Origin: Bombardia bombarda
Lineage: Eukaryota > Ascomycota > Sordariomycetes > Sordariales > Lasiosphaeriaceae
Direction: 5' to 3'
Assembly (NCBI GenBank): GCA_030512295.1
Contig: JAULSR010000007.1
Location: 310,001-374,000, forward strand
DNA: 64,000 nt
A program made the position numbers and the translations under genes. Of the stretch, positions 32,536 to 43,019 are shown in pieces. The notes beneath the pieces are model-generated. The model was not told where the DNA came from. It saw only the letters and a program-made list of their open reading frames with translations, and ran no database searches. How positions within the stretch are numbered: the first letter of the stretch is position 1; each line of letters starts with the position of its first letter.

Positions 32536-32990
32536 ATGTACACAGCAACTCCATTTCGTCCCACAATGCGTCTTGCTGCACATGCCCCACCAACACCAAC
32601 GGCGATCAGAATGCCCATTGCAAGGTATGTATCGCAATGCACTCATTCCGTCACCATCTATTCTAACCTTTGCACAGGGCAGCGCCGAACATCATCGTGC
32701 CCAGTTTAGTAGTCGTGGGAACCAGTTAGTGCCAGACTCCCTGTCCTATCCCTTGATGCTGCCCTCATTGGTCGCAAACAGAGAATTTTTTTCCCTAACC
32801 ACATGCCGTCGAAACAGTCTATGGCGTGATCGCCTACATCCGTGGTCAGCTTCGCAAAGAGTCCGAGACCATGAACCGCATGTTTTCTCAACAAAACACC
32901 CCCGAGGTCCAAGAGTCGCGCAGGAAAACCCTGCTGATAGACACCGAGGGGGATCCTCGCAAGTCTATCTACAATCTTCTGAACTGGTAG
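32536..32990 (+). CDS. Small single-span protein, probably mitochondrial
   Basis: Three short exons, 32536-32624, 32678-32724 and 32818-32990, give 102 aa with phase kept; donors GTATGT and GTTAGT, branch sites CTAAC. The first ~30 residues are basic with no acidic residue (MYTATPFRPTMRLAAHA), like a mitochondrial presequence. One hydrophobic span follows (NIIVPSLVVVGTIYGVIAYI), then a charged tail ending NLLNW. Splicing removes in-frame stops, which supports the model. I do not recognise the family with certainty; an inner-membrane assembly or accessory role is only a guess from layout. Confidence 0.72.
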
Positions 32991-34173
32991 ACACTGGGTG
33001 AGGAGGCAAAGCTTAGTGTGTATGTCATGGTTTGATGTGCAATCTCGACGACGTTCAATGGTGTTGGCTCAACCGACCGGGGACAACTTTCTTTTCCTTC
33101 TCATATCCTTTTACTCTCTGAATACTATACCGACGGTTCCGTTTATTTTATTTTACCACTTGTGCCAATAAAGGTCGATGCCCTGATACTGGAGGCCGGG
33201 AGAGCTCCAAATATGGATATATCTGGTTCTGATAATCTCTTAGTCGGAGCAATGGGGTTTATCAAGTACTCTATCCCAGCCACGATATGAAGTATTGTTC
33301 ATACTGATTGTTCATACTGATTGGTTACTCTGAACAGGGAATAGAGTATGCCAACAATTAAGCATATTTCCCCACACTGCCATATCCCAGCTGCCATTGA
33401 TATCCCGGAGTCATGGCCCCACATCGACTTAGCCTAATGAGAGACCAGCAGTGTCCAGTCAAAACACAGAATCTTGCTGCCGAGATAGCAGTTTAGATTA
33501 GTGCTATATATCAACAACGTTACAAGTACCGTCTTTGGGCCATGTTGAGGAAGGGGTCGATGCGAATCTTTTCTCCTTGGTTCCGTCATTAAAGTATGAT
33601 GAATCACTGTCAATCTATCCTGCCCTGAAAAATTATTCTGTCAACAGCTTGCTTCTAAGGTCTTGTTTTGTGTAAAATCTCATTCAGCTCCCGACCACCT
33701 ACCTCGTAATATTGTAAAATCACGAAGGCATATTACATCAGCCAAATTGCTTCAGCTTGTAGTAGACTCATTGTCATTGAACTATTCGCGATTATATAGA
33801 AGAAACCAATGATCTTGCTCCATAAAGTATCAATGAAGCCTTGATTGCATGTGAAGCAGCTTCTTCACTACTCTAGTCACTGTGATCTGGACCAAAGCAT
33901 TGGTGGACAAACTGAGGCCCTGGCTACGGTCCGGTCCGGTCCGGTCCGGTATATTGCCATGTCTATTTTGACTGAGTACTACTAGATGTGCTTGCAATGC
34001 CGGTATCTCGGCACTTGAAGTTAGCGGATATATCCTTACATATATATATATATATATATTGGCCCTACCTATCGCCAAACTCCCTTCCACCACATCACCC
34101 TGCCCCGGCCGTCAGCCCTGCCTTCTCTTCAAACACCAAAGTTTGTGTCGATATCCTAAGTCCTTTCGCTGCC
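32991..34173. other. Intergenic region, AT-rich
   Basis: No gene seen. Contains a GGTCC tandem run at about 33929-33951 and a (TA)n tract at 34041-34059, which lies 115 bp before the ATG of the DUF1996 gene and could serve as its TATA region. Confidence 0.5.
34041..34059 (+). promoter_or_regulatory. (TA)n tract, possible TATA region
   Basis: Alternating TA tract 115 bp upstream of the DUF1996 gene start. Confidence 0.35.
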
Positions 34174-35436
34174 ATGGTTGCAAAGGCCGCCATCGCCATC
34201 CTCCTGGCAGGCGGAGTATCTGCCTACACCGACATTCGGCATAACCGGTTCATGCTCAAGAACATCGACCCCATTGTGTCGCCGGGCAAATACAAGTCGC
34301 ATATGCACTCGTTTTACGGCTCTGATGCGGTGACCAAGAACCTGCCAACTACGGCAGAACTACAAAAGGGGTGTGCTTCGGGCGAGAATCCCAATGATCT
34401 ATCCGTCTACTGTAGGGGCTGGCTTCCAACCTGAGTCTGAGTCTGGGTCTGGAACAATCAAAATAACAGTACTGACAATAATCCAGGGGCACCAACGCTC
34501 TACTATGTAAATGGGGCCAACTACACCGAGGTGAACCCGACCATGTTCACCACCTACTACGAGAACATCGACAAGGCCCAGATCCCGTTCCCACGCGACT
34601 TCTACGCCGTCGCGGGCAACGCCAGCGGCAAGAGCCAAGCCGACATAGACGAGAAGACGACGGGCATCACCTGGTGGTGCGAGAACGGGCCCGAGGACCG
34701 AACAAGCCGGCCACGGGCGGCTCTGCCACGCGTGACGTGCAGCACGCACATCCAGGCCATCCTGCGCTTCCCCGACTGCGTCAACACGGCCGACATCAAG
34801 AAGTACTCGTACGCGGCGGCCAACGGCGGCAGCTGTCCGGCGGACAGCAAGCGCATGCCCCAGCTGCGCTTCTCCATCCGGTACGACGTGCGCAAAATCA
34901 TCCCCCAGGGCTGGGAGGGCATCCCGCCCCTGAAGTTGGCCTGTGGCGAGGTGGGTTTGTCTTTTTTTCTTATTTTCTCTTTCTTATTTTCTTTTTCTTA
35001 TTTTCTTTTTTTATTTTCTTTTTCTTATTTTCTTTTTCTTATTTTCTTTTTCTTATTTTCTTTTTCTTATTTTCTTTTTCTTATTTTCTTTTTCTTATTT
35101 TCTTTTTCTTATTTTCTTTTTCTTATTTTCTTTTTCTTATTTTCTTTTTCTTATTTTCTTTTTCTTTTTCTTATTTTCTTTTGGAATGGATCAATGCTGA
35201 CATTCGGGAAAATTGACTGACAGATTGGTGACGGATACTGTCTACATGGCGACTTTATCAACGGTTGGTTCGACGACGCGCAGGTCAACCTCCTCAAGGC
35301 CACAGACCGCCGCACCTGGATGAGGATCGATGGCGCTCGCGGCCAGGGCAAGGCGGGCGGCTCGTGCAAGGCAAAGGATGCAGACCCCAGCGGCGGCACC
35401 AGCGACTACCGCGAGAGCGTCTCCATGATGAAATGA
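34174..35436 (+). CDS. Secreted DUF1996-domain protein
   Basis: Exons 34174-34411, 34487-34950 and 35224-35436 give 304 aa with phase kept. The signal peptide MVAKAAIAILLAGGVSA is followed by a domain containing DPIVSPGKYKSHMHSFYGSDA, YWAPTLYYVNG, FPDCVN and GDGYCLHGDFINGW, the diagnostic blocks of DUF1996. These proteins are secreted or wall-associated in many fungi, and their activity is not established. The second intron is 273 nt, several times the usual length in this window, and consists almost wholly of a pyrimidine minisatellite. Confidence 0.87.
34960..35180 (+). repeat. 14-bp pyrimidine minisatellite inside an intron
   Basis: About 15 copies of a CTTATTTTCTTTTT unit fill most of the second intron of the DUF1996 gene. 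Because the unit has no stop in several frames, long Phe/Leu-rich read-through frames exist but are not coding. Confidence 0.93.
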
Positions 35437-35878
35437 GGGGTCCATGATGAAATGGATTTTGTCTTGGATCTGACCCTGGATGGCTCTTGGCGCTTATGTT
35501 TCATCGGGGTTTTACGGCCGATTGGCTACTCATACAGATCGAGGCACCCTCATTGGAGGCCCGTCCTGTGGCTTTTTCGATTGCATTTCAGCTCATGCCG
35601 CCGTTAATTGATTGTTAGTGACACTGTGCACACAGTAGCACGAAGTGTGGGGTTCTCTTGGTAATTTTATTTGAACCCGAGCATTCCCACTCGTCCAAGT
35701 CCATCCTCCTCCACCTTCCGTCCAGCTTCACTACAACTTGTTGCGATCAGTCGCCCCGTGATAACAGTCCGTCCATTATTGCTTCAATTGCCTTTTGCCA
35801 CATAGTCCTTTTGCCACATAGTCTGCGATTTTGCCCTTTGGCCATCCAGACAGAATTGAATTGGGTCCCGCTGTCAAC
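35437..35878. other. Intergenic region
   Basis: No gene seen between the DUF1996 gene and the membrane-protein gene. Confidence 0.5.
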
Positions 35879-37185
35879 ATGTCTTCCCCCTCGCCCCAGG
35901 GCGCAACCCACCAGAAGGCCAGCAAGCTGAGGAGGCTGCTGATTGCCTTGCCCTTGCTTGGCATCACCATTCTAGCCAAGCAAACGCTGAATCCTGCGAG
36001 TTGGATTCCGACAGCTATCGACGTCTTGAAGAGCGGCAGCGTTCACTTTGACGGCACCTCGATGAAACTTTGGCACACGTTTTACCACATCACGAAGCTC
36101 GATGAAATGTATGTGTGTGCATCTATGGTGTCAGCTGGACTATGTGTTGTACTGTCAATGTCTAACCCGACTTCGCCTGGAACAGCATCTCTCTCCTCAA
36201 CGTGTTCTTCATGCCAAGCGTGTACGGCTTCGACCCGGTGTCGCGAGTGCAAATGATTTCCTTCCTCAGCGACGGCGGCGTGCTCCTCAACATTTGGCTT
36301 TTGGAGTCGGTCCGTCGCGGCAACGCTTCTACCATCATGCAGCTGTGAGTGTCACACCCTTTTCGACCATTATCGTATTGGGGGGGGTGTCTTGCTGACT
36401 AAAACTGCTCATCAAACCCACCCAAAAAAAAAAGCCCGATACTTTTCACTCTTGCCGGACAGATTGTGGGCCTGGGCGTCCTGGCGCCCTTCTACTTTTT
36501 CCTGCATTACATCCTATCGCCCATCGGCAACTTCCAGGTCACGGGCCAGCGACTTACGCGGATGCATTACACCGCTGCAGTCCTTCCAGCGGTCGTGATT
36601 GGCTACTATGTCCCGTTTTACTCGCTCTATTTCTGGCCTGAGTTGGGCACGCGCCAGGGCTGGCTGTTCCTGTGGCAGCTGTATCCCATCACCACCAGCA
36701 TCTCCTTCCTCGCCATCTCGCGCCTGTTCGCCGATACGGCCGCCCGCGACAGCCTTCACGCCCCGAAGCGCGACCTCCCGCTCATCCGTGCATACGTCGG
36801 CACTGCCGTCACCTTGGCTGCTGGCGCCTGGGTCTGGGCCTGGTTTTGGAGCTTGACCGAAGGGGGCGCCAGCATGGCTGCCATTTTCATACCGACCGCG
36901 TCGCCACAGTCCACGTCTGTGGCGAGTTTGACCAGATTCAACGAGCTGTTCTTGCAGTACGATCACATCTTTGTCATTGGCACGGCACTCGTGTGGCAGG
37001 CCTATCTCTTTGGCGACCTGAAGGCTGCCGGCGCTGTGCAGGTCAGCTGGCCCTCCCTCTTCCTCCGCGGGGCCGCCTCGTTGCTTGTTCTGGGCCCGGG
37101 TGCCACATTGGGGCTGGGATGGCTGTGGAGAGAGCATGTGGTTGCCAGCAGGGCCGTCAATTCAGCCGCCGCAAAGAAACGGTAG
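35879..37185 (+). CDS. Polytopic fungal membrane protein, unknown function
   Basis: Exons 35879-36108, 36186-36344 and 36435-37185 give 379 aa, phase kept. The third exon follows an acceptor preceded by A-runs, not pyrimidines. Around eight to nine hydrophobic segments are visible, for example LLIALPLLGITILA, GLGVLAPFYFFLHYIL, AVLPAVVIGYYVPFYSLYF, LIRAYVGTAVTLAAGAWVWAW and the last LFLRGAASLLVLGPGATLGLGW. Proteins with this layout occur in many fungi, some in biosynthetic clusters. No catalytic motif lets me name the function. It is convergent with the P450 gene, 217 bp apart. Confidence 0.75.
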
Positions 37186-37402
37186 ATCAGAGGCTTCAAA
37201 CAGGTGGAATTTTTAGAAGACGCCTCAGAGCAGAAAATGTGATGCTATTGCACAATAGGTACCTTAGTTATACCGACATGTATCGGGAACACGAATTATG
37301 CCCTTCGCCCTTCTTTGGACCCAGCTGTAGTCTAATACTCACACGAGCTGCTTTCCTCCTCTCACCGGAGATCGCACACTTTCCCCCCCAAATACCTGCT
37401 TC

Positions 37403-39054
37403 TTAAAGCACAACCTCGCTTTTTCGTTCTCGATAGTCCATCTTAAGAAAGGGGTCGGCGCCGAGACTGAAACCGAACGACCTCGCCTTGGCAACGGCCC
37501 CTCCAGAGATGCGCCAGTCATAGCGAAGCAGCAGGTAGATGAGTGCGACTTTGGTCTCGTTGGCGGCGAAGAAGCGGCCGGGACAAGCATGCTGGCCGTG
37601 GCCAAAGGCTATGTGGTCTTGGCTGGTGCTCACCAGCTGGGCCTGGTTCTCGCGGCCAGGGGTCTCGCGCATGCGCAGAAATCGGTAGCCATCCCACCTG
37701 TCCGGGTTCTCGTGGACATGGGCATCCCATAGGCGGTGCGAGGATACGGCGATTACGCCATTCTTGGGGATGACGGTGCCGTCTGAGAGCTCGACCCTTT
37801 CGAGGGCCACTCGTCGCATTGCCACTGGACAGGTGGTCGATAGAGGTCAGCATGTACTATGTATGTACTGGTAAGTACAAAGCAGCTGATAGCTGATGTG
37901 TAGACACTTGGTGACTGACCGATGCCAATAGGTTTCACGCGCTGTGTCTCCTTGATGACGCTGTCCAGCAGCTTCATGTTGTACAGCGACATCTTCTTCC
38001 AGCCGTGTTCTCGGAGTGTAGTGATCATTTCTTCGCGTAGCGGCTGCAGGATCTCGGGATGGCCCGCAATGTCGATCAGGACCTGGCAGACCAGATCGGT
38101 AGTGGTGTGGATGGCGGCGAGCGACATGACAAGCTGGACGATGGCCGGGTCGTAGGGCTGGCCCTTGGCCGTCTGCTCGAACCACTCCAGGGCGTCGTCA
38201 AACTGGACGGTGGGGTAGGCTTTTTTTTGCTGCCGGCGCCTCTCGAGCACCGGACCGATGACACGGCGGGCCTGGCTGACGTGGGCGCGCGCCCTGCGAC
38301 ACAGGGGAAGAAACCAGTGGACGAAGAAGCGCGTCGGGGCGGGCCACAGGCGCAGCTCCTCGGCGGCCCGGAAGCCGTCGACGGTGTACTCGCGCGTCAC
38401 CTTGAGCCAGGCCTCGTCGCGGCAGAGCTCCTCGCCGAGAAAGACACGCGATGAGATGCGGGCGAGGAGGCGGAGCATGGTCTCGCGGAGGGGCACCGTC
38501 TGCCAGTCGCTGGCAGGACTGGCGGGGAGCAGCTCGGCCAGGGCGAGGGACGTTTCCTCTGCAAGGGGCTCGGTGACCTTGTTCAGGTACTTGGTGAGAT
38601 CCCGCATGATGACGGCCTGCACGACCTGGGAGTCCTTGGTGCCCTCGCGGAACCCCTCGAAGCCGGGCAGGTGGGCATGGAATGCCCTGTATGTCCATCC
38701 CGAGAAGCTAAGGCGTTTGTCGTTGCGGAGCTCGTCGGCCATGAGGGGTGGCAGCAAGGTGAGCTCGCCAAAGTCGCTGATGATGCGCGTTGGCTTGTCG
38801 GGGTTGGAGCGGAACCAGGCAGCCACCATTTCTCTGGCCCCGGAAACAAAAGCCTTCTTGGGCCGCGTGTCGCTGAACTCAAAGGGGTGTTTGGGATTAA
38901 GATGGGGAAGGCTCTTGGTGCTGGGCGAGCCGGGACCCTGGAGAGAGTACAGGAGGAGGACGACCATAAAGGCAGTGATGAGATATGTGAGAGGTTTGCT
39001 CGCTGGGTCCGAGAACTCAGCCCAAGGGGGCAGACCACTGCCGTGGGAGGCCAT
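37403..39054 (-). CDS. Cytochrome P450 monooxygenase
   Basis: Exons 37920-39054 and 37403-37824 give 518 aa, phase 1 kept across a 95-nt intron. An N-terminal anchor (LTYLITAFMVVLLLYSL) places it in the ER membrane. The I-helix reads AAIHTTTDL, the ExxR motif is KETQR, and the heme loop is FGHGQHACPGRFFAANE with the axial Cys. General layout resembles fungal P450s of secondary metabolism such as those acting on terpenoids, but the substrate cannot be read from sequence. A P450 reductase is needed as electron donor. Confidence 0.93.
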
Positions 39055-39519
39055 CGTGGACGCGTTTGGTGATGTCTTGAAGATACTGTCCCAAGCAAGT
39101 TCTGTCCTAAAGGATGAGAGTCCATGTTGTGGGCGTAGACGAGAACAGACGACCTTTATATGCCCTTCATGTCAATGCCATGACATACGTAAAGGCATGG
39201 TAAAGACTGACATGGGCAGGGAGCCCAGCCATCTTCTCTGGCTCTGCAGGTTACCTGCTGGCCAGTCAATCCAATCCAAATCCCACTGATTCACGACTCG
39301 CAGTGGCCGGAGCAAGACGATGCCGGTGCACTGAGGACGGTCAATGACACCGTAGTGGAGCATGACCAGCGGCGCTTGGCTCAGCCTAGTCGGCGGGGAA
39401 GGGCGTTGGGGTCCGTTGTGCCAAGTGCCGTGCTGATGAGGGGTGCTAAATGCTAACTAATGCAGCGGAACGGGACGCTGCCGTCAGGGGCAACTGGTCG
39501 CGCATCCCCCATACGTCTT
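39055..39519. other. Intergenic region
   Basis: Upstream region of the P450; no gene seen. Confidence 0.5.
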
Positions 39520-39598
39520 GCACAACTTATTGCACAACTTATTGCACAACTTATTGCACAACTTATTGCACAACTTATTGCACAACTTATTGCACAAG
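39520..39598. repeat. 12-bp tandem repeat
   Basis: Six to seven copies of GCACAACTTATT, directly left of the inverted-repeat end at 39624. Confidence 0.93.
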
Positions 39599-39624
39599 CT
39601 CTGCACAAAGCTGTGCATCATCCG

Positions 39625-39780
39625 GTACACCTCCACCGGGGTGTCAAATGTTAAATGTCTACTTGCCAAGGCACCAATGTGGGCCACATACAAGGGGGCC
39701 CGGAGCCAAAAAAAACAGGGCAAAACACGTAGAAAAATCGACTTTTTATTGTACGGTAACCCCGCTTGATTTTTCCGCCT
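39625..39780 (+). repeat. 156-bp direct repeat, left copy
   Basis: Nearly identical to 42437-42592 (single-base and A-run differences). Ends 64 bp from the stop codon of the kinase-like gene. Confidence 0.92.
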
Positions 39781-39843
39781 CGTTGATCCCATCGCGACTC
39801 CCCCTTCCTAACGTATACTTCTCGAGCAGCCTTTGCGTATACG

Positions 39844-42111
39844 TTATTTGTGGACAAGTCTCGAGTCAGGCGGCATGGTAACTGTAACTGCCCCGAAGCA
39901 TCTCGAGACGCTCTCCACGACCGACCGCAGCTCTTTCCTAAAGGGATCATCTCCATGCTTCTGCAATGTGTCGCGATTCCTCTTCCGAACCTGGCTGTTC
40001 GGGGAGATAGAGCCGAGAGGTTCGCGAGCGCAGACTTTCGCCCTTTCGAGATCTACGATCATAGGACCCTTATCATATGTGATATTTCGTGCTTCCGCGT
40101 CGCCGTGGAGGACCTGCAGTCGGTGTAGGCTTGCAAAGGCCGCAGAAACTGCAGCGATGACACGGGTCTTGTCGATCTGGTCAGTGCAGTGGGGCAGAGG
40201 TCGCCCAGCCCAACTGAGAAGGAGGAGGTGTCTGAAGACACCACCATCATAGTAGTATGGCAGGGCCAGATTTATCAGACCAAGACACACAGGAACATGC
40301 TCCCCCTGGATAGAGCGAAGATGGTCGTACATCTTCTCCTCATGCTGGAGGCGCTTAAGGCATGGCGCTTCCACAGCCTTGGCTACGAACGTGTATCCAA
40401 AGGCGGACAGACGAATCTTTAGGAGCGCTCCAATTAAGCCGGACAGATAGAGCGGGACGGAGTCCGCATCAGGACCGCGATCTTTGGCCAGTTGAGTGCG
40501 GACAAGAGGCTTGAACTTGGCGAGGTCAATGTGCCTGGATCCGTGGCTTTCGGCGTTAGGGCAGCTCTCGTCTATCGGTCCGCCACACGCCAGACCGAGG
40601 AGACAGTGATGAGTGCAGTACGGCCGGTCCTGTATTCTTGTCTGCTCCGCCCCACGTTGCTGCCGGCCCCCTCTCCCACGTTGTCCCCGCCTCCCGCTAG
40701 AGACCGAACTTGAACGGGCTACCTTCTTGCCAGAGCGAGTCGAACGACCTGCCGTCGGTGAAGGGGGAGCATCTTCGTCGTCATTGTCGTCTCTAGGACC
40801 CGACCTGATGTCAGGTGGCGGGCCGCTTGAACGCGTCCGAATTGGCGAGCGTTTGAACCCACGCCAATGCTGTGCTTTGTAAGGGGGAGCGCGAGGCTGC
40901 TTTCCCTTACGAACCGTTTTAGGGATTCTGCTCAGCACATCGTCGTACACCACAGCCCAGGTATCAAGCGTTGCAGCTGCATCATGCCACACTTGCGAAG
41001 GCGGTTCCGCACGGAGGGACTGGAGAATGAAGGCGAAGACCTGTGCAACAGCCGTACGATATAGCCGAGTCTCGTCGTCGTCGCGGACGTCCAAGTTTGG
41101 CACACTCACATAGTAGTAGACTATGCTGGCATCGTCTGGAATGTACAGAAAGACAAAGGCCTCACCCGTACAGACATATCCATACTGGATGCCCTTGCCA
41201 ATCATATAGGAGAAAAGCTGGGTGACAACAGCAGCGGCGAGCGCCCTCGACGTAAACGCAAAGTCCTTGCCATCCTTGTTGATCACGTCGCGATCTGGCT
41301 GGACTTCGGATACCAGGCCCGTGCTTATCTCATCCTGTGTCAGCTTGTGCGGTGCTTTGTACGCGATCGCTGTCTTAGGGATGTTCACGCCGTCCGATGT
41401 TTCGCAAATGCAAAAGTGGTCTGCTAGGTTACCCTTCCCCCTCCCTTTTATCTTGCTCTGAGCCTTGTAGGTCGGTCTCGTTCGGGCGGATGTTCCATCA
41501 CTGGTACCACCCTCGCTAAGGGACAGAGACTCGGTGAAATTATTGCATGTGTGACTCTCGAATGTCACGGTCCCGCGTAGACCAAGGCGGTCTCGCAGCA
41601 GTATATTATCGTTCACTGCGCCGATAAGCTTCTGCACCGCGTTTTCGACTGTATCGCGCTCGAAATATCGAAGACCGTCCTCGCTATTGATGGAACCGAT
41701 CAAAGACCGCACGTAATCCATCTGAGTCTGGGACGGGAATTGGTGCTGGGAAGTGAAGGACGGTTCTGAGAGTTGTTCCCATATCTCCTCTTGTCTCGCG
41801 GGGAAGTCATCCCACGGAATGATTCGTCGAGGGTAAAGTCGGCCGACAGGATTCGTCGGATTGCCTTGCGTAGTCATAGAACGACGAGTGACCACTTGAA
41901 TAGCGAGACTGAGAGAGTGGCAAGCCTCAAGATAAGGCATAAGCGTCTGCGGTCGCACAATCTGCTCTGCCTTTTCCTGCAAACGCTCTTCCTGCAAACG
42001 CTCTTCCTTTTCCCGCAAACGCTCTGCCTCTTCCCGCAAACGCTCTGCATTTTCCAGCGAACGCTCGGTTTCGGCGAGAGCTTGCCGTAGTCTCGCAATC
42101 TCGTCGTCCAT
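39844..42111 (-). CDS. Kinase-like (probable pseudokinase) protein with coiled coil
   Basis: Single exon, 755 aa from the ATG at 42111. Residues ~5-50 form a coiled coil of repeated RLREE/RLQEE units. A middle region (TAIAYKAPHKLT, EVQPDRDVINKDGKDF) resembles the N-terminal module found ahead of fungus-specific kinase-like domains. A basic Ser/Arg-rich linker follows. The C-terminal lobe has HGDAEARNITY in place of the HRDxxxxN catalytic loop and IVDLERAK in place of DFG. Loss of the DFG Asp-Phe context suggests weak or no kinase activity, or a Bud32-like variant. Such genes are common accessory cargo in Sordariomycete genomes. It is intact while its neighbours are decayed. Confidence 0.72.
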   Translation of the reverse strand: MDDEIARLRQALAETERSLENAERLREEAERLREKEERLQEERLQEKAEQIVRPQTLMPYLEACHSLSLAIQVVTRRSMTTQGNPTNPVGRLYPRRIIPWDDFPARQEEIWEQLSEPSFTSQHQFPSQTQMDYVRSLIGSINSEDGLRYFERDTVENAVQKLIGAVNDNILLRDRLGLRGTVTFESHTCNNFTESLSLSEGGTSDGTSARTRPTYKAQSKIKGRGKGNLADHFCICETSDGVNIPKTAIAYKAPHKLTQDEISTGLVSEVQPDRDVINKDGKDFAFTSRALAAAVVTQLFSYMIGKGIQYGYVCTGEAFVFLYIPDDASIVYYYVSVPNLDVRDDDETRLYRTAVAQVFAFILQSLRAEPPSQVWHDAAATLDTWAVVYDDVLSRIPKTVRKGKQPRAPPYKAQHWRGFKRSPIRTRSSGPPPDIRSGPRDDNDDEDAPPSPTAGRSTRSGKKVARSSSVSSGRRGQRGRGGRQQRGAEQTRIQDRPYCTHHCLLGLACGGPIDESCPNAESHGSRHIDLAKFKPLVRTQLAKDRGPDADSVPLYLSGLIGALLKIRLSAFGYTFVAKAVEAPCLKRLQHEEKMYDHLRSIQGEHVPVCLGLINLALPYYYDGGVFRHLLLLSWAGRPLPHCTDQIDKTRVIAAVSAAFASLHRLQVLHGDAEARNITYDKGPMIVDLERAKVCAREPLGSISPNSQVRKRNRDTLQKHGDDPFRKELRSVVESVSRCFGAVTVTMPPDSRLVHK

Positions 42112-42436
42112 TGTAAAGCGAAGCGTTCTGAAGCAGCGACTATAGGGCCACAAGTCGAGCAACGCTTTGTTCTGGGTACAGGACGGCCGATTGTTTGGGT
42201 TCTACCGTTAGATTAAGACGATTAATGGGGCGTACCTATGTCGAAGAAAGATAAAAAGAAGAAGGGCAAAGATTGGGTTGGCGCTTGTTGATGACGTGGA
42301 GAAATCAGAGCTGGAGAAATCAGAGCTGGGAAAATCAGAGCCGGAGAAACTTGCTGACGTGCTAACTTGTTGAGGATTAGTCATCTCTGTTAGTCAGCCG
42401 TCACCACTTCGGCATCTTGTTGTTCCGCTTGCTTTG

Positions 42437-42592
42437 TACACCCCCCACCGGGGTGTCAAATGTTAAATGTCTACTTGCCAAGGCACCAATGTGGGCCACA
42501 TACAAGGGGGCCCGGAGCCAGAAAAACAGGGCAAAACACGTAGAAAAATCGACTTTTTATTGTACGGTAACCCCGCTTGATTTTTCCGCCTG
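42437..42592 (+). repeat. 156-bp direct repeat, right copy
   Basis: Second copy of the repeat at 39625-39780; forms the left end of a 362-bp inverted-repeat unit closing at 42798. Confidence 0.92.
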
Positions 42593-43019
42593 GCCAGCCG
42601 CCCGCATGCCCACAACCTTCCTAACTTCCTGACGGGTTTTTATTCTTAGGTACTTTTGCTAAAGAAATCGGTGAAAGAGTACTTCCGAAATTAATTTCTA
42701 ACCTAGCTCAGTTAGCGTTGTCAAACCCGGAAGGGGTCCCTGAACACACCCTTGTAAGTCATTGAAAATAACATTTGACACCCCGGTGGAGGTGTACCTT
42801 GTGTTGTGCAGCAGGGCGGTGCATCAAATTTGCGATAACATGCAAGCAACTAAGGTAGGATTACCGATCCAGAAACTTCCACAGGCTTACCGCTTACGTT
42901 CGTCAGAAAGGGATCAACAAACCGAAGAACAACCAACTCCACCAAAGCAATTGAAGCCTCCACTTTTTATCCTTCGAAATGACAACGGCGCACCTGAACG
43001 CGGGCACCCATCAATCACG

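Larger units (their letters stand above)
39624..42798. mobile_element. Inverted-repeat-bounded segment carrying a kinase-like gene
   Basis: The 30 bases at 39624-39653 are perfectly repeated in inverted orientation at 42769-42798 (starting GGTACACCTCCACC). The left end continues as a 156-bp stretch found again in direct orientation at 42437-42592. The segment can be read as one 3.2-kb element, or as a 362-bp MITE (42437-42798) plus a second partial copy with the kinase-like gene between them. No transposase is present. No clear target-site duplication was found. Confidence 0.6.

Noticed and set aside
34943..35220. Long Phe/Leu-rich open frames in three frames
   Set aside because: They arise from the 14-bp pyrimidine repeat inside an intron; DUF1996 homology resumes only after the acceptor at 35223.
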